In this document: piece after piece, positions 38,659-47,812 of the stretch
Layout of the letters: every line of letters starts with the position of its first letter
Numbering within the stretch: the stretch's first letter is position 1
From: Scytonema millei VB511283
GTDB taxonomy: Bacteria > Cyanobacteriota > Cyanobacteriia > Cyanobacteriales > Chroococcidiopsidaceae
Assembly: GCF_000817735.3 (NCBI RefSeq)
Contig: NZ_JTJC03000001.1
Location: forward strand, 1,437,336-1,501,335
DNA: 64,000 nucleotides
Reading direction: 5' to 3'
Notes under the pieces: model-generated
Seen by the model: the letters and a program-made list of their open reading frames with translations, nothing else
Told to the model about the DNA's origin: nothing
The model's database searches: none
Made by a program: the position numbers and the translations under genes

Positions 38659-39837
38659 TCAAAACTCAGGCACAGACAACTCTCGCTTTATGCCTGCATA
38701 GTGACGGTAGATGATTTCAGGTGAGTTGCCCACTAATCGCGCTACATCCTTTGCATCTAGACCATTTTCTACAGCTAGAGTGATAAATGTATGGCGGATG
38801 TTGTACTGAGGCAGATACTTTTCAACCTTGCCTGCCTTTACCAAACCTTCTACTACAGGCTTCCAGACCCGATTCAAGAAGTTATGAGAGTCAATAACTT
38901 GTCCGCGTGAACCTGGGAAAACTAAATCATTAGGTAACGGGCTTTCAGGTTTAATGCTCCCAAGAAATTCTTGAAGCTTAGGGTTACAGGGGAAAACTCT
39001 TGTCTTTCCGGTTTTGGTTTGTCCGCGAATACCAGTATCGCTGGGTATGGCTTCCTTAAATTGAATCCTCAAACAATCTGCTGAAATATGTTTCCATTGG
39101 AGTGCGATCGCTTCTTCAGGACGACAACCAGTGATGAAAAGAAACTTTACATAGGGGGCGTAGTAAGAGTGGGGTATGGGAGCAAATTTTGAACAGAAGC
39201 TATTATTCTCAAATGCTGCAATGATTGCATCCCTCTCTTCCCAACTAAATGGTTCTCTACTCGTATCCCTTACTGTTTTCTTAATATCGCTAGCCATACC
39301 GTTGAAAGAATTCTCTGAGGCTAAACCTGATTTGACTGCCCAGTTGAAACAGGCATTCATTTGAATTAAGGTGCGACGTGCCACTTCACTGCTATATTTG
39401 CCAAGTAGCCAGTCTCTAACTCCTACAGCATCCTCAACGTTTTTAGGGAGAGATTGTAGCCGCTTGGCAATCTTGCCGTAATCCCTTACTAGCGTGCTAG
39501 CAGCAACTTGAGAAGACTTATACTGCGTATACTTTTCCCACAGCTCTGCAAAAGCAATTTTTGGGGTAGTAATTGGGGTAATTGGGGTAACGGTGCTGAG
39601 TAATGACTGAGGCTTGTATTTGGCTAGGGTATGGTCAAACCGCTCATAAGTAATATCAGACTCAATGAGCTTAGCCTTAGCCTCTGCTGCTTTTCGATTG
39701 AGCTTATTGTCCGATAGCCCAAGCGAGAGATAGTGCCGCTTGCCAGCGTGAGTGAACGCTAGCTGCAACCGACCATTGGATACTTTAATCTGTACTGAAC
39801 CCTTAGTAGCTTTATGCTGCCTGCCTTCTAATTGCAT
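38659..39837 (-). CDS. Tyrosine-type site-specific integrase
   Basis: 392 residues. The N-terminal arm-binding region (SVQIKVSNGRLQLAFTHAGKRHYLSLG) is of the DUF3596 type found in phage/island integrases. A core-binding helical domain follows, then the catalytic domain: Arg in FITGCRPEEAIALQW (~239), IRHTFITLA (HxxR region, ~345) and the nucleophile in IYRHYAG (~377). It catalyses integration and excision. It reads away from the adjacent tRNA-Met gene, the usual position for an element that integrates at a tRNA 3' end. Proline/threonine-rich VTPITPITTPK is encoded by GGGGTAATT repeats. Confidence 0.92.
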   Translation of the reverse strand: MQLEGRQHKATKGSVQIKVSNGRLQLAFTHAGKRHYLSLGLSDNKLNRKAAEAKAKLIESDITYERFDHTLAKYKPQSLLSTVTPITPITTPKIAFAELWEKYTQYKSSQVAASTLVRDYGKIAKRLQSLPKNVEDAVGVRDWLLGKYSSEVARRTLIQMNACFNWAVKSGLASENSFNGMASDIKKTVRDTSREPFSWEERDAIIAAFENNSFCSKFAPIPHSYYAPYVKFLFITGCRPEEAIALQWKHISADCLRIQFKEAIPSDTGIRGQTKTGKTRVFPCNPKLQEFLGSIKPESPLPNDLVFPGSRGQVIDSHNFLNRVWKPVVEGLVKAGKVEKYLPQYNIRHTFITLAVENGLDAKDVARLVGNSPEIIYRHYAGIKRELSVPEF

Positions 39838-39940
39838 TAGGTAAAGCTGGATAATTTTGGGGTAAGCGCCTATAGTCTAACCTAGCTTTACCCCAATCTT
39901 ACCCCAATAACTGCTCGAAACTACTCTAAAAGTACCCCAA
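39561..39940. repeat. TTACCCCAA/TTGGGGTAA motif cluster around the integrase start
   Basis: The nonamer TTACCCCAA or its complement lies at 39857-39865, 39888-39896, 39899-39907 and 39932-39940 (first base G in the last), all between the integrase start and the tRNA. Two exact copies and one variant occur inside the integrase gene at 39561-39590. The position next to an expected att site suggests arm-type binding sites for Int or an excisionase. Confidence 0.55.
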
Positions 39941-39991
39941 CTTTTCTGCCTAAGAACGGTGTAGAAGGGCTTGCAAGGCTTGAAATTTCGA

Positions 39992-40066
39992 TGGCTCAAG
40001 GCAGATTTGAACTGCCGACCTTGGGCTTATGAGTCCCCTGCTCTAACCAACTGAGCTACTGAGCCA
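39992..40066 (-). tRNA. tRNA-Met (anticodon CAU)
   Basis: 75 bases on the minus strand: a perfect 7-bp acceptor stem (TGGCTCA/TGAGCCA), D arm AGCTCAGTTGGTTAGAGC, anticodon loop CTCATAA, and T arm with GTTCAAATC. The CAU anticodon and lack of an initiator-type acceptor mismatch suggest elongator Met; a tRNA-Ile with modified CAU cannot be excluded. The anticodon stem has only three clear G-C pairs. Its 3' end faces the integrase gene, so it is the likely attachment site. Confidence 0.92.
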
Positions 40067-40299
40067 GATTTTTGACGCTTAACTATACTAACATATCGAT
40101 CGCGCCACTGCACTTTCTGACAAAATTCTGAAGCTAGGATCGAATTCGATCCAATCTCGATTTAAATTGAGAGGACACCGAAATTTCTCTATCTGTTAAA
40201 TTGGCATGAGCATAAACACAGATGTAGCTTTTTAGCAAGTCTGAACTATACTGTTGCTGCTCGTATTCATCCTTATGATTAAGGATTGGATTAAAAAAG

Positions 40300-41379
40300 A
40301 TGAACATCTACGGCTTCCTCCAATCTATCGGTATCGCCAGCCCATATGGTTATGGTTGGCTATCAGTCATGTTTACCTTTGTGTTGGCGTGGATAGTCAC
40401 TTGGCAATTAATGCCAGAAGTGCGATCGTTCGCTTTAAAAGTAGGTTGGGCAGACCAGCCTAACGAACGAAGGCTCAACCGCGAACCTTTGCCTAATGCT
40501 GGTGGTTTGGTAATCTATACTGGAGTGTTAGCTGCTTTAGTATTGGCAACGCTTTTGCGCCCCATAGTTATTGAAGGAGTGCTAGCTGAGGTACTAACAA
40601 TCTTGTTAGGCGGCTCGATTTTAGTTTTAGTAGGATTCATCGACGACCAATTCGGCTTGCCACCTTGGGTACGCTTATCCGTACAAATTCTGACAGCTTT
40701 TTTACTCATTGCTAGCGATATCCGCATCGAAGCCAGAATATTTCCGCCACTCGATCCGTTACTTTCGACTTTGATTACCGTGCTGTGGGTAGTTGGAATT
40801 ACGAATGCAATTAACTTGATGGATGGAATTGACGGTTTAGTAGGAGGAGTCAGTTTTATCACTTCTATAAGCCTACTAGCAGTCTCGGCACAATTTGCCA
40901 CCAGAGCCGCAGCAACTTTACTCTTAGCAGCATTGGGAGGCTCAGCACTAGGATTTCTGCGTCATAACTTTCATCCTTCCCGCATCATTATGGGAGACGC
41001 TGGAGCTTATTTTTTTGGCTACGTGCTAGCGGCTACCGCAATTTTAGGTAGCTTAAAAGTTAATACTGTATTTGCCTTAGTACCAACAATCCTATTTCTG
41101 CTGCTACCAGTCATTGACACAACTCAGGTGTTTGTCTTGCGGTTGATGGCGGGGAAAAATCCTCTGAGTACTCCTGGTAAAGACCATCTACATCACCGCT
41201 TGTTGGCTACTGGCTTATCGCAACGAGCTACGGCGATCGCATTGTGGTCTTTCACCGCGATCGCGAATTGTTTAGCAATGAAATTACAAGGTATGACCCC
41301 TCTAACTATCCTAATGACTATGCTCAGCATTGTCGCACTTCTAAGCTTCACCATCTGGCAAAGAATTAGGAAGATATGA
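40300..41379 (+). CDS. Undecaprenyl-phosphate GlcNAc-1-phosphate transferase family (WecA/TagO/MraY)
   Basis: 359 residues with about ten transmembrane helices. Polyprenyl-phosphate sugar-phosphate transferase motifs are clear: NERRLNREPLPNAGG, VLVGFIDDQFGL (DD motif), INLMDGIDGLVGG, HPSRIIMGDAGAYFFGY, and the loop GKDHLHHRLLATG that selects for UDP-GlcNAc-type substrates. It loads the first sugar on undecaprenyl phosphate for O-antigen, exopolysaccharide or wall polymers. The HxHHR loop fits WecA rather than MraY. It is the first non-island gene right of the tRNA. Confidence 0.9.
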   Translation: MNIYGFLQSIGIASPYGYGWLSVMFTFVLAWIVTWQLMPEVRSFALKVGWADQPNERRLNREPLPNAGGLVIYTGVLAALVLATLLRPIVIEGVLAEVLTILLGGSILVLVGFIDDQFGLPPWVRLSVQILTAFLLIASDIRIEARIFPPLDPLLSTLITVLWVVGITNAINLMDGIDGLVGGVSFITSISLLAVSAQFATRAAATLLLAALGGSALGFLRHNFHPSRIIMGDAGAYFFGYVLAATAILGSLKVNTVFALVPTILFLLLPVIDTTQVFVLRLMAGKNPLSTPGKDHLHHRLLATGLSQRATAIALWSFTAIANCLAMKLQGMTPLTILMTMLSIVALLSFTIWQRIRKI

Positions 41380-41448
41380 AGAAGGTAGGGGAAGAAGTCG
41401 TAAGTCAGAATTCACTTACTAATCCCTACTCCCTACTCCCTGCTCCCT

Positions 41449-43350
41449 TCATCGGGGTAAAAACGCCATCGGATTAACTGCTTTTTTACCTAGTGGATGA
41501 ATTTCAAAGTGTAGGTGAGGACCGGTACTAAAACCAGTATTACCCATCTCGGAAATCTGCTGCCCTTGGTATACTGTTTGACCTTTGTGAACGAGCAATC
41601 GCTTGTTGTGGGCATAGCGAGTGACTGTACCATCTGTGTGTTGAATATCAACCATATTGCCGTAGCCGCCAGAGTTCCAGCCTGACTTGATGACGACTCC
41701 AGCCGCAGCCGCAAAAATAGGTGTCCCCACCGGAGCAGCAATGTCAATTCCCCGATGCATTCTTCCCCAACGATAGCCATAACCGGAAGAAAGTTTCCCT
41801 CTAGCAGGCCACATAAAACCCTTTTTGGAAATTGTTGGTTTGGGTAAATAGGTATCTGCTGAATCTAAAGGTGGTAATGCTGGCGATACGTTTCGTTGCT
41901 GAATTGATTGGAGCGAATCTGTTGCATCTCTACCAATTGGTGCTGTTGCCAAGCTATCGTCACTTTCATCTTCAGTGGGTTGCACTGAACGCTGCGGTTG
42001 TTTTGGTGCTTCTACTTGTAAAGTCTTGCTGGCTTGTTTGGAATTGAAGTTTTGGTCTGTTTTCAATTCGACAGACGCAATCTGACGTAGCTTCCGCAAC
42101 AAACGATCGCCACTCCTCTTGGCAGCAGGTTGTTCTCCTGGTATTGCTTGACTCAGCAATGGCTGGGTGCGATATCTCTGCTGTAATTTCTCGATATCGC
42201 TACGCAAATTTTGGACGTAGCGATCGCTCAACTGTGCTTGTTCCGCTTTTGCTGATTGCTGCCTCTGAATTTCTGCTATCCCTTGAGGATTGGCTTCCAC
42301 AACCGAATCATCTTCAGAAATATTACCACCCATACCAGCATTAGTATTGTTTTCCAAAGCTGCTGTTATTGGCTGCTGGCTCTCACTTCCCTTGGATGGC
42401 GAAATTGGCACGATCAGCTGTTGAGCGATCTGAATGCGGTTGGGATCGGCTAATTTGTTGGCGGTAATGAGAGTTGTCAGTGGTAGTCCGTGTTGTTGCG
42501 CGATCGCACTCAGCGTATCTCCGGCTTTTACCTTGTAGCTTAGTGCCTGTAAGGGAACTAGTACCATTGGGCGATCGATCGCTATTTTTGGCAGACTTGC
42601 CGCTGTGTGCGGTTGTGCCAAAGATATGCTTCGAGCTTCAGGCATTGCCTCTAGTACGTAAGGCATTGCCTCCCCACTCGCACTACCATGTGTTGACTGT
42701 GGAATTTGTAACTGAGGATGGAATGCTAGTAGAGATACCGCAGGTTGTAGTCCAGGATCGCTTGCTAGCAATGCCCCCATTTGTTCCTGGCTCGATGTAC
42801 CTGCCGATGCTTGCCACTCCTCAAACCCCAACTCCGCCGAACTATCTTCTTCCAAGCGATTCAATTTCTGTCTCAGGCGATCGATCGACCATCTTTGTCT
42901 GGCGATCGCTGCTTCTCGCTCGTCTAGTTGAGATACTAACGCTGCTGTTGATACGGTAATTTTACTTGCCTTGAGCTGGCGAATCAGGCGATTGACTCGC
43001 AAAGCCTGTAAGACTTTGGCTGTTTTCTCTGTTGGTTGCTTGGCTACAGGCTCAAATAACTGTGTCGCGTTAGTATGACTTCGAGTGAATGCTAAAGGCA
43101 CGGTTGCCGCGATTCCTGTTGGCACACCAATGCTGCTAATGGTTAAGCTCGCTCTAGTTGCTATCGGCATTTGACTGAGCGAAGGCTGATTTACGGCTAT
43201 GGCTGGAGCGCTATTACTGATTTGGGTCAATAGCAGATTGGACGCTCCGGCTGAGAAAATAATGCCGATCGTGGCGGCTGAAGTCCGCACTTGCCGCTTG
43301 GCTTTAGAGGCTCGATCTGCCCGATCTTTTGCCCACGTTTGTTTCAACAA
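41449..43350 (-). CDS. LysM and M23 peptidase domain protein
   Basis: 633 residues. A hydrophobic segment at ~28-45 (ATIGIIFSAGASNLL) is a signal/anchor. LysM lies at ~275-318 (YKVKAGDTLSAIAQQHG). A long linker with a short coiled coil (~350-385) precedes the M23 zinc peptidase at ~510-633: HRGIDIAAPVGTPIFAAAAG and GPHLHFEIH carry the metal ligands HxxxD and HxH. The ligands being intact suggests an active peptidoglycan endopeptidase, or an activator in the EnvC/NlpD manner. It is periplasmic. The downstream end faces a heptamer repeat (ACTCCCT). Confidence 0.9.
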   Translation of the reverse strand: MLKQTWAKDRADRASKAKRQVRTSAATIGIIFSAGASNLLLTQISNSAPAIAVNQPSLSQMPIATRASLTISSIGVPTGIAATVPLAFTRSHTNATQLFEPVAKQPTEKTAKVLQALRVNRLIRQLKASKITVSTAALVSQLDEREAAIARQRWSIDRLRQKLNRLEEDSSAELGFEEWQASAGTSSQEQMGALLASDPGLQPAVSLLAFHPQLQIPQSTHGSASGEAMPYVLEAMPEARSISLAQPHTAASLPKIAIDRPMVLVPLQALSYKVKAGDTLSAIAQQHGLPLTTLITANKLADPNRIQIAQQLIVPISPSKGSESQQPITAALENNTNAGMGGNISEDDSVVEANPQGIAEIQRQQSAKAEQAQLSDRYVQNLRSDIEKLQQRYRTQPLLSQAIPGEQPAAKRSGDRLLRKLRQIASVELKTDQNFNSKQASKTLQVEAPKQPQRSVQPTEDESDDSLATAPIGRDATDSLQSIQQRNVSPALPPLDSADTYLPKPTISKKGFMWPARGKLSSGYGYRWGRMHRGIDIAAPVGTPIFAAAAGVVIKSGWNSGGYGNMVDIQHTDGTVTRYAHNKRLLVHKGQTVYQGQQISEMGNTGFSTGPHLHFEIHPLGKKAVNPMAFLPR

Positions 43351-44200
43351 TGACCTCCTGTCTGGAATAGCGCTTAACTACCTCTGTTCATTTGCTATGG
43401 CGATCGCAATTGCGATACTACTACATGATGGTTTTGAGTATTCTCAAATCCAGTTTTTTCATGCTGAGATAAATATGCTGAGGCAAGCTTACTAGGCATT
43501 TTTTGATTTAAACAAGCTTACAGCCTATTGGCAAAAAAAATTAACGTTGTCTCCAGTCTGCTCAATATACTACAGTTGGGCGATTTCTACTCAAGGGGTA
43601 AGAATTGCCCAGAATACAGGCATTTTTTGTTTTGGCATATTTCTTTTTTCTTTTATCGTTATTTAATATTTTTTAATGAAGTCGTTACCTCAATGTATTG
43701 AGTCATATTACTTATGTTCTCTATTACACATAGTCAATTTAAGTCAATTCCTGTAAGCCAACAAGTGTCGCATTTTACCAAAGCTGCGAGCTACACAGCC
43801 AAAGCTCAAATCTGAGTACAATTACTCGAATCCTTAACTTATCTCTCTATGAGAGCTGTCAATCCTCTATGACAAGGCAGATAAAAGATGAAGAAAATGT
43901 ATCATCGAAAAAGACATTTTGGTCAAATAGTTGATAAAAATTTCTTATGTCTGCCTCAAGGCTGAAAACCCACTCGCGAGCAACTAGCAAAAACTCGCTG
44001 TAAAAAAAATTACTTCAATTTAAATCTAAGTCAAAAAAATCAGAGAATATACGTAAGTCAGTTATCAGTTATCAGTTGTCAGCGATCGGTGAAGAATGGG
44101 GTGTGGGGTGTCAAGATTTTAAATTTCTTTCTCCCTCAGCAACCTTGCGCTCCCTCAGCTGGGCGACTCTCTCTTATCCCTACTCCCTGCTCCCTGCTCC
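43351..44200. other. 850-base gene-free region
   Basis: AT-rich DNA upstream of the M23 peptidase gene and downstream of trmL. It contains heptamer-type repeats (CAGTTAT at 44056-44081; ACTCCCT/GCTCCCT at 44180-44210). No open frame has a plausible start and codon use, and no RNA gene is recognised. The ~43,370-43,700 part probably carries the peptidase promoter. Confidence 0.4.
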
Positions 44201-44665
44201 CTATCCCCTTAAATATCCTAACTGCCGACGGGCTTCAAACAAACCAATGGCGACGCTGACAGAAAGGTTTAGACTGCGAACGCCAGTTTGAGCCATAGGA
44301 ATGTAAACTCTAGCGTGACAAGCAGAGAGGACGGCTGGAGGTAAACCAGTTGTTTCGCTACCGAATAGCAACCAATCGTCAGCCTGAAATTGGTATTCGA
44401 TGTAGTTCGATTCACCTTTAACGCTAAAGCCAACCCAGCGTCCCCCGCGCTCTAGATAATAGGTTTTGAAGCTGTCTAGAGATTCGTGGTAATGCAAGTT
44501 GACATATTGCCAGTAGTCTAAGCCAGCTCGTTTCAAATAGCGATCGCTAATTTCAAAACCCAACGGTGCAACCAAATGCAATTCTGTCCCTGTCGCCGCA
44601 CAGGTACGGGCAATATTACCAGTGTTGGGAGGAATTTGCGGATGAACCAAAACGAGTTGAGGCAT
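44201..44665 (-). CDS. trmL: tRNA (cytidine(34)-2'-O)-methyltransferase TrmL
   Basis: 154 residues, a minimal SPOUT enzyme. Family motifs: LVHPQIPPNTGNIARTCAAT at the N-terminus, LLFGSETTGLP (knot motif 2) and IPMAQTGVRSLNLSVSVAIG (motif 3) forming the SAM-binding trefoil knot. It methylates the wobble nucleotide of tRNA-Leu isoacceptors. Full length and uninterrupted. Confidence 0.93.
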   Translation of the reverse strand: MPQLVLVHPQIPPNTGNIARTCAATGTELHLVAPLGFEISDRYLKRAGLDYWQYVNLHYHESLDSFKTYYLERGGRWVGFSVKGESNYIEYQFQADDWLLFGSETTGLPPAVLSACHARVYIPMAQTGVRSLNLSVSVAIGLFEARRQLGYLRG

Positions 44666-44673
44666 TTACAGTA

Positions 44674-44863
44674 AGTCAAAAGTCAAAAGTCAAAAGTCAA
44701 GTATTCGTAGGGGCGGGTTTTTAGAAAATAATTGTTCTAGAACACATAGTTCTACGGTTAAACCCGCCCGCACAGAAGTGAAGTATTCGTAGGGGCGGTT
44801 TTTTTTGGGCAGACTATTCCAGAACACCTAATTCTACGGTTAAACTCGCTCGGACAACAGCGA
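44674..44863. repeat. STRR AGTCAAA plus 82-base tandem repeat with GTAGGGGCGG hairpin
   Basis: AGTCAAA heptamers run from 44674 to 44700. Two adjoining ~82-base units (44701-44782 and 44783-44863) follow, each beginning GTATTCGTAGGGGCGG and containing TTCTACGGTTAAAC; the GGGCGGGTTT and AAACCCGCCC ends pair. A diverged third copy lies at 58971-59037. This is probably a non-coding MITE-like family. Confidence 0.7.
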
Positions 44864-45062
44864 AAAGCTGAAACGTTTTATCGAGGTGTTGTCCTCTCTA
44901 TAGCACGATTTGGCTACAAACTCATAAATATATAGTTTTTTTAAATAAATGTAAATCGATCGCAAATGATTAAAAATTCTTAACATTTGTTTGTCACTTT
45001 CCACTGGTCATTTGTCATTGGTAGAACAAATGACAAATGACAAATAACTGATGACTAATGCA
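44864..45062. other. Intergenic DNA right of the repeat units
   Basis: AT-rich spacer containing ACAAATG heptamer copies at about 45026-45045, with an inverted partner (TCATTTGTCATTGG) at 45009-45021. No gene is seen. Confidence 0.4.
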
Positions 45063-46217
45063 CTACAGCATTGCCGACGAACAGAGCTTATCTTCCAGTT
45101 CTAACTCGCGATCGCTCATTGCTTGAATAGATTGCATGATAATGCTTCTTGGCTCAAAGCCGTATGCATGAAGTTTCAACCACTGCTGAGCGGTGTTACC
45201 CTCGCGCAGGATTTTTTGTACGGGAGAAAGAAAACAATTGAAGCCGTTTTGCTTGGCGATCGCCCAGACTTCTTGATAAACTTCTTCAATCCAGTCTCTT
45301 GCTAAGATTTTTCTGCCGTCTTGCCAATGAGTTAGCTCAGCGTCAAGGCTAGAACGGGCGACTGCACTCTCATTAGCAGCAGTAATTGCTAACAAATCTT
45401 CAGCGCGGGTTGTTGCTGGTAGGGTACTCATTTCTAGCGGATCGAGTTGTGGATCTGCTATGAGTTGGCACAGCCGTGCTTCTAATAAAGCAGTGATGCT
45501 TAATAAAGCAATCGGATCGGTAACGAGATCGCAGATTCTTAATTCTAAACGGTTGAGGTCGTAAGGGCGGCGATCGCCATTCGGTCTTACCGATGCCCAA
45601 AGATGGCGGACACTCTGCATTGTCCCTGCGGCTAACTGTTCCTCAACCCAGCGAATGTGATGAGCGTGGCTTTCAAACAGGGGGACGTGCGCGGGAGTTT
45701 GAGGAAAAACTGCCCAACGAGTGGAGTGATAACCAGTAGGTTCGCCGTCAATAAAAGGAGAGGAGGCGCTGAGGGCGAGGTAGAGGGGTGCTTCGACGCG
45801 GATCAGACGACACGCCCGTAAAAGTACTTCTGGATCTTCAATCCCAACATTAATATGAACGCTAGCAGTAACAACTGTAGTACCGTAGGTCTTTTCAATA
45901 TATTCGTGGTATGGGTTATTCGGGTCGGAACGGTAGAAGCGATCGCTCCCCCCCAAAGATAAAGTACTACCAGGAAGAAGCGTATAGTTGCCCAAGCGTT
46001 TGAGATATTCCCGGATTTTGCGCCGAGGGCGTAGCAGTTCGCACAACTGTCTTTCGTATTGAGATGAGGGAGACGTTATGTACTCTACATTGCGGCTATC
46101 CGGCTCTTTGGCAAAATTACCATCTAAATTTGCCACGATTTTATCTGAAAGACCGACGACATCACCCGATGGTGTCCCCGTGTACATTTCAATTTCAAAG
46201 CCTTTTGATAGCAGCAC
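45063..46217 (-). CDS. gshA: Glutamate-cysteine ligase, cyanobacterial type
   Basis: 384 residues, usual length for the cyanobacterial GCS2-like family. It begins MLLSKGFEIEMYTGTPSGDV and contains RNVEYITSPSSQYERQL, VTASVHINVGI and NRLELRICD, which form the ATP-grasp-like glutamine-synthetase-type active site of the gamma-glutamylcysteine ligases. It makes gamma-glutamylcysteine for glutathione. It is divergent from the secreted beta-helix gene, sharing a ~376-base upstream region. Confidence 0.88.
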   Translation of the reverse strand: MLLSKGFEIEMYTGTPSGDVVGLSDKIVANLDGNFAKEPDSRNVEYITSPSSQYERQLCELLRPRRKIREYLKRLGNYTLLPGSTLSLGGSDRFYRSDPNNPYHEYIEKTYGTTVVTASVHINVGIEDPEVLLRACRLIRVEAPLYLALSASSPFIDGEPTGYHSTRWAVFPQTPAHVPLFESHAHHIRWVEEQLAAGTMQSVRHLWASVRPNGDRRPYDLNRLELRICDLVTDPIALLSITALLEARLCQLIADPQLDPLEMSTLPATTRAEDLLAITAANESAVARSSLDAELTHWQDGRKILARDWIEEVYQEVWAIAKQNGFNCFLSPVQKILREGNTAQQWLKLHAYGFEPRSIIMQSIQAMSDRELELEDKLCSSAML

Positions 46218-46593
46218 TCGATCCTCCTCAGCTTGCAGTGAGTAATTCTTCCACTAACTAAGTGTATCTAGCAGCGGCAAAACTTTGCATCTGCCCGAAA
46301 GTTCAATACCTGCGTTAGTTTGCCATGACAAAGTTTCTATCCGTGGTTAGGTGCAGTTATATTTTCGATTCAACTCTGCACGAGTGCGATCGCAGTCTTT
46401 ACCATCGCGATCGATTGAGTCACCTCACATTGATTCTCCTATAAAGAATCATATCGCTTTTCAGGAAATGAGCTGCGCATCGCTGTCAGCAGTTGATGAA
46501 TAGTGCGGATAAATGAAGCTTGTCTGCCATTACTCCCGCTTTGCTGGCAAAAGCTCTAGTTTGCGAGTCTTCATTAGCTCGTTGGAGAACCTT
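46218..46593. promoter_or_regulatory. Divergent promoter region, gshA / beta-helix gene
   Basis: 376 bases between divergent starts. A short inverted repeat GATTCT-cctataa-AGAATC lies near 46432-46450. No gene is seen; promoters for both sides are expected here. Confidence 0.4.
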
Positions 46594-47673
46594 ATGCAAA
46601 AAACGAAACGATTTCGATGGCTACGCTATGCATTAATTGTAATTATGGTTTGCGGACTTGCTATTCTACCTCAAACAGTTTTGTCTCAAGAAAGACAAAT
46701 TTTTACAGTTAATAGCATCTTAGATGAACCGGACGGGAATATAGGTGATGGGAACTGTATTTCTAATCCTTCCCGCCTCTGTACGTTACGCGCCGCAGCA
46801 CAGGAAGGTCAGGCAGTCAACCGTGCCGTCACCGTACCAGCAGGTTTGTACGAACTGAGTCAGGGACACTTAGATATCACCAAAAACTTAACCCTGACTG
46901 GTGCGGGTTCTGGAAAAACAAAAATAGATGGCATGTTGAAAAGTCGCGTGTTCGATATCGCTGACACTGGCTTTGCCTACATTGGTAAAGTCACAGTACA
47001 GTGGGGTAATGCAACCCCTGGCTTTGCCAGTCACTCCCACGGTGGGGGTATTCACAACCACGGGACGCTGATTTTAGTTGATAGTACAGTCAGAGCAAGT
47101 TCTATTAACTGGAGGTATGGTAACGTTTGGGGTGGCGGTGGACTTACTAATGCAACTACGGGCAAAGCGACACTCGTGAACGTAACGATCGTGGGGAACT
47201 CTACATCTGGTGCAGGTGGGGGAATTGAAAACCTCGGCACGATGGATGTGTACAATAGCACGATCGCTAACAATCAGTCTTTCCGCTCGGCAACGAGTGG
47301 TGGTGGAATTGCCAATACTGGTACGATTCAGTTAAAGAATACGCTGGTAGCAAATAACTATGAGGGTGATAATTGCGACGGCACGATTGTCGATCTTGGT
47401 GGCAACCTGTCAAGCGATGCAACCTGTGGCTTTCCTACCAACCGAAGTAACGTTGAGATCGTACTAGGCGGACGGGACGATAATGATATGTTGCCAATCT
47501 ACGCTGAGAGTCCGGCAATCGATCGCGGGATCGACGACCAATGCCAGAGTACCGATCAACGTGGTATGACTCGACCCCTAGACGGAAACAGAGATGGTGT
47601 TGCTACTTGCGATGTGGGTGCATACGAGTATCTCGCACCTCTATCAGAGGGAGTTGACACAATTACTAATTAA
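46594..47673 (+). CDS. Secreted right-handed beta-helix protein with CSLREA-like start
   Basis: 359 residues from ATG 46594, chosen because GGAGA lies 7 bases upstream and a signal peptide (RYALIVIMVCGLAILPQTVL) follows at once; an ATG at 46513 would bury it. After the signal comes FTVNSILDEPDGNIGDGNC...LCTLRAAAQEG, a CSLREA-type domain, then parallel beta-helix turns (GGGIHNHGTL, GGIENLGTMDVYNSTIANN, GGGIANTGTIQLKNT). The end (SPAIDRGID, GAYEY) is a 'choice-of-anchor' signature. Likely an exported surface or extracellular protein; substrate unknown. Confidence 0.78.
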   Translation: MQKTKRFRWLRYALIVIMVCGLAILPQTVLSQERQIFTVNSILDEPDGNIGDGNCISNPSRLCTLRAAAQEGQAVNRAVTVPAGLYELSQGHLDITKNLTLTGAGSGKTKIDGMLKSRVFDIADTGFAYIGKVTVQWGNATPGFASHSHGGGIHNHGTLILVDSTVRASSINWRYGNVWGGGGLTNATTGKATLVNVTIVGNSTSGAGGGIENLGTMDVYNSTIANNQSFRSATSGGGIANTGTIQLKNTLVANNYEGDNCDGTIVDLGGNLSSDATCGFPTNRSNVEIVLGGRDDNDMLPIYAESPAIDRGIDDQCQSTDQRGMTRPLDGNRDGVATCDVGAYEYLAPLSEGVDTITN

Positions 47674-47705
47674 TAGCCGTTTCAATTGAATGAAATATCT
47701 ATGAT

Positions 47706-47733
47706 GTAGGGGCGCACATCTGTGCGCCCCTAC
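47706..47733. terminator. Perfect hairpin between convergent genes
   Basis: GTAGGGGCGCACA-TC-TGTGCGCCCCTAC forms a 13-bp stem with a 2-base loop between the beta-helix gene and rbsC, which end towards each other. There is no T-run. It may be a bidirectional terminator or a copy of a dispersed GTAGGGGCG palindrome. Confidence 0.55.
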
Positions 47734-47812
47734 CAACTATCATGTATACAATCGAGAATTACTATCAATAGATTGGGGATTTTGAATTAAACCCAAAATC
47801 CAAACCTACAAT

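Noticed and set aside
43199-43495. 98-codon frame opposite the start of the M23 peptidase gene.
   Set aside because: Antisense shadow of the signal region; no ribosome site or family.
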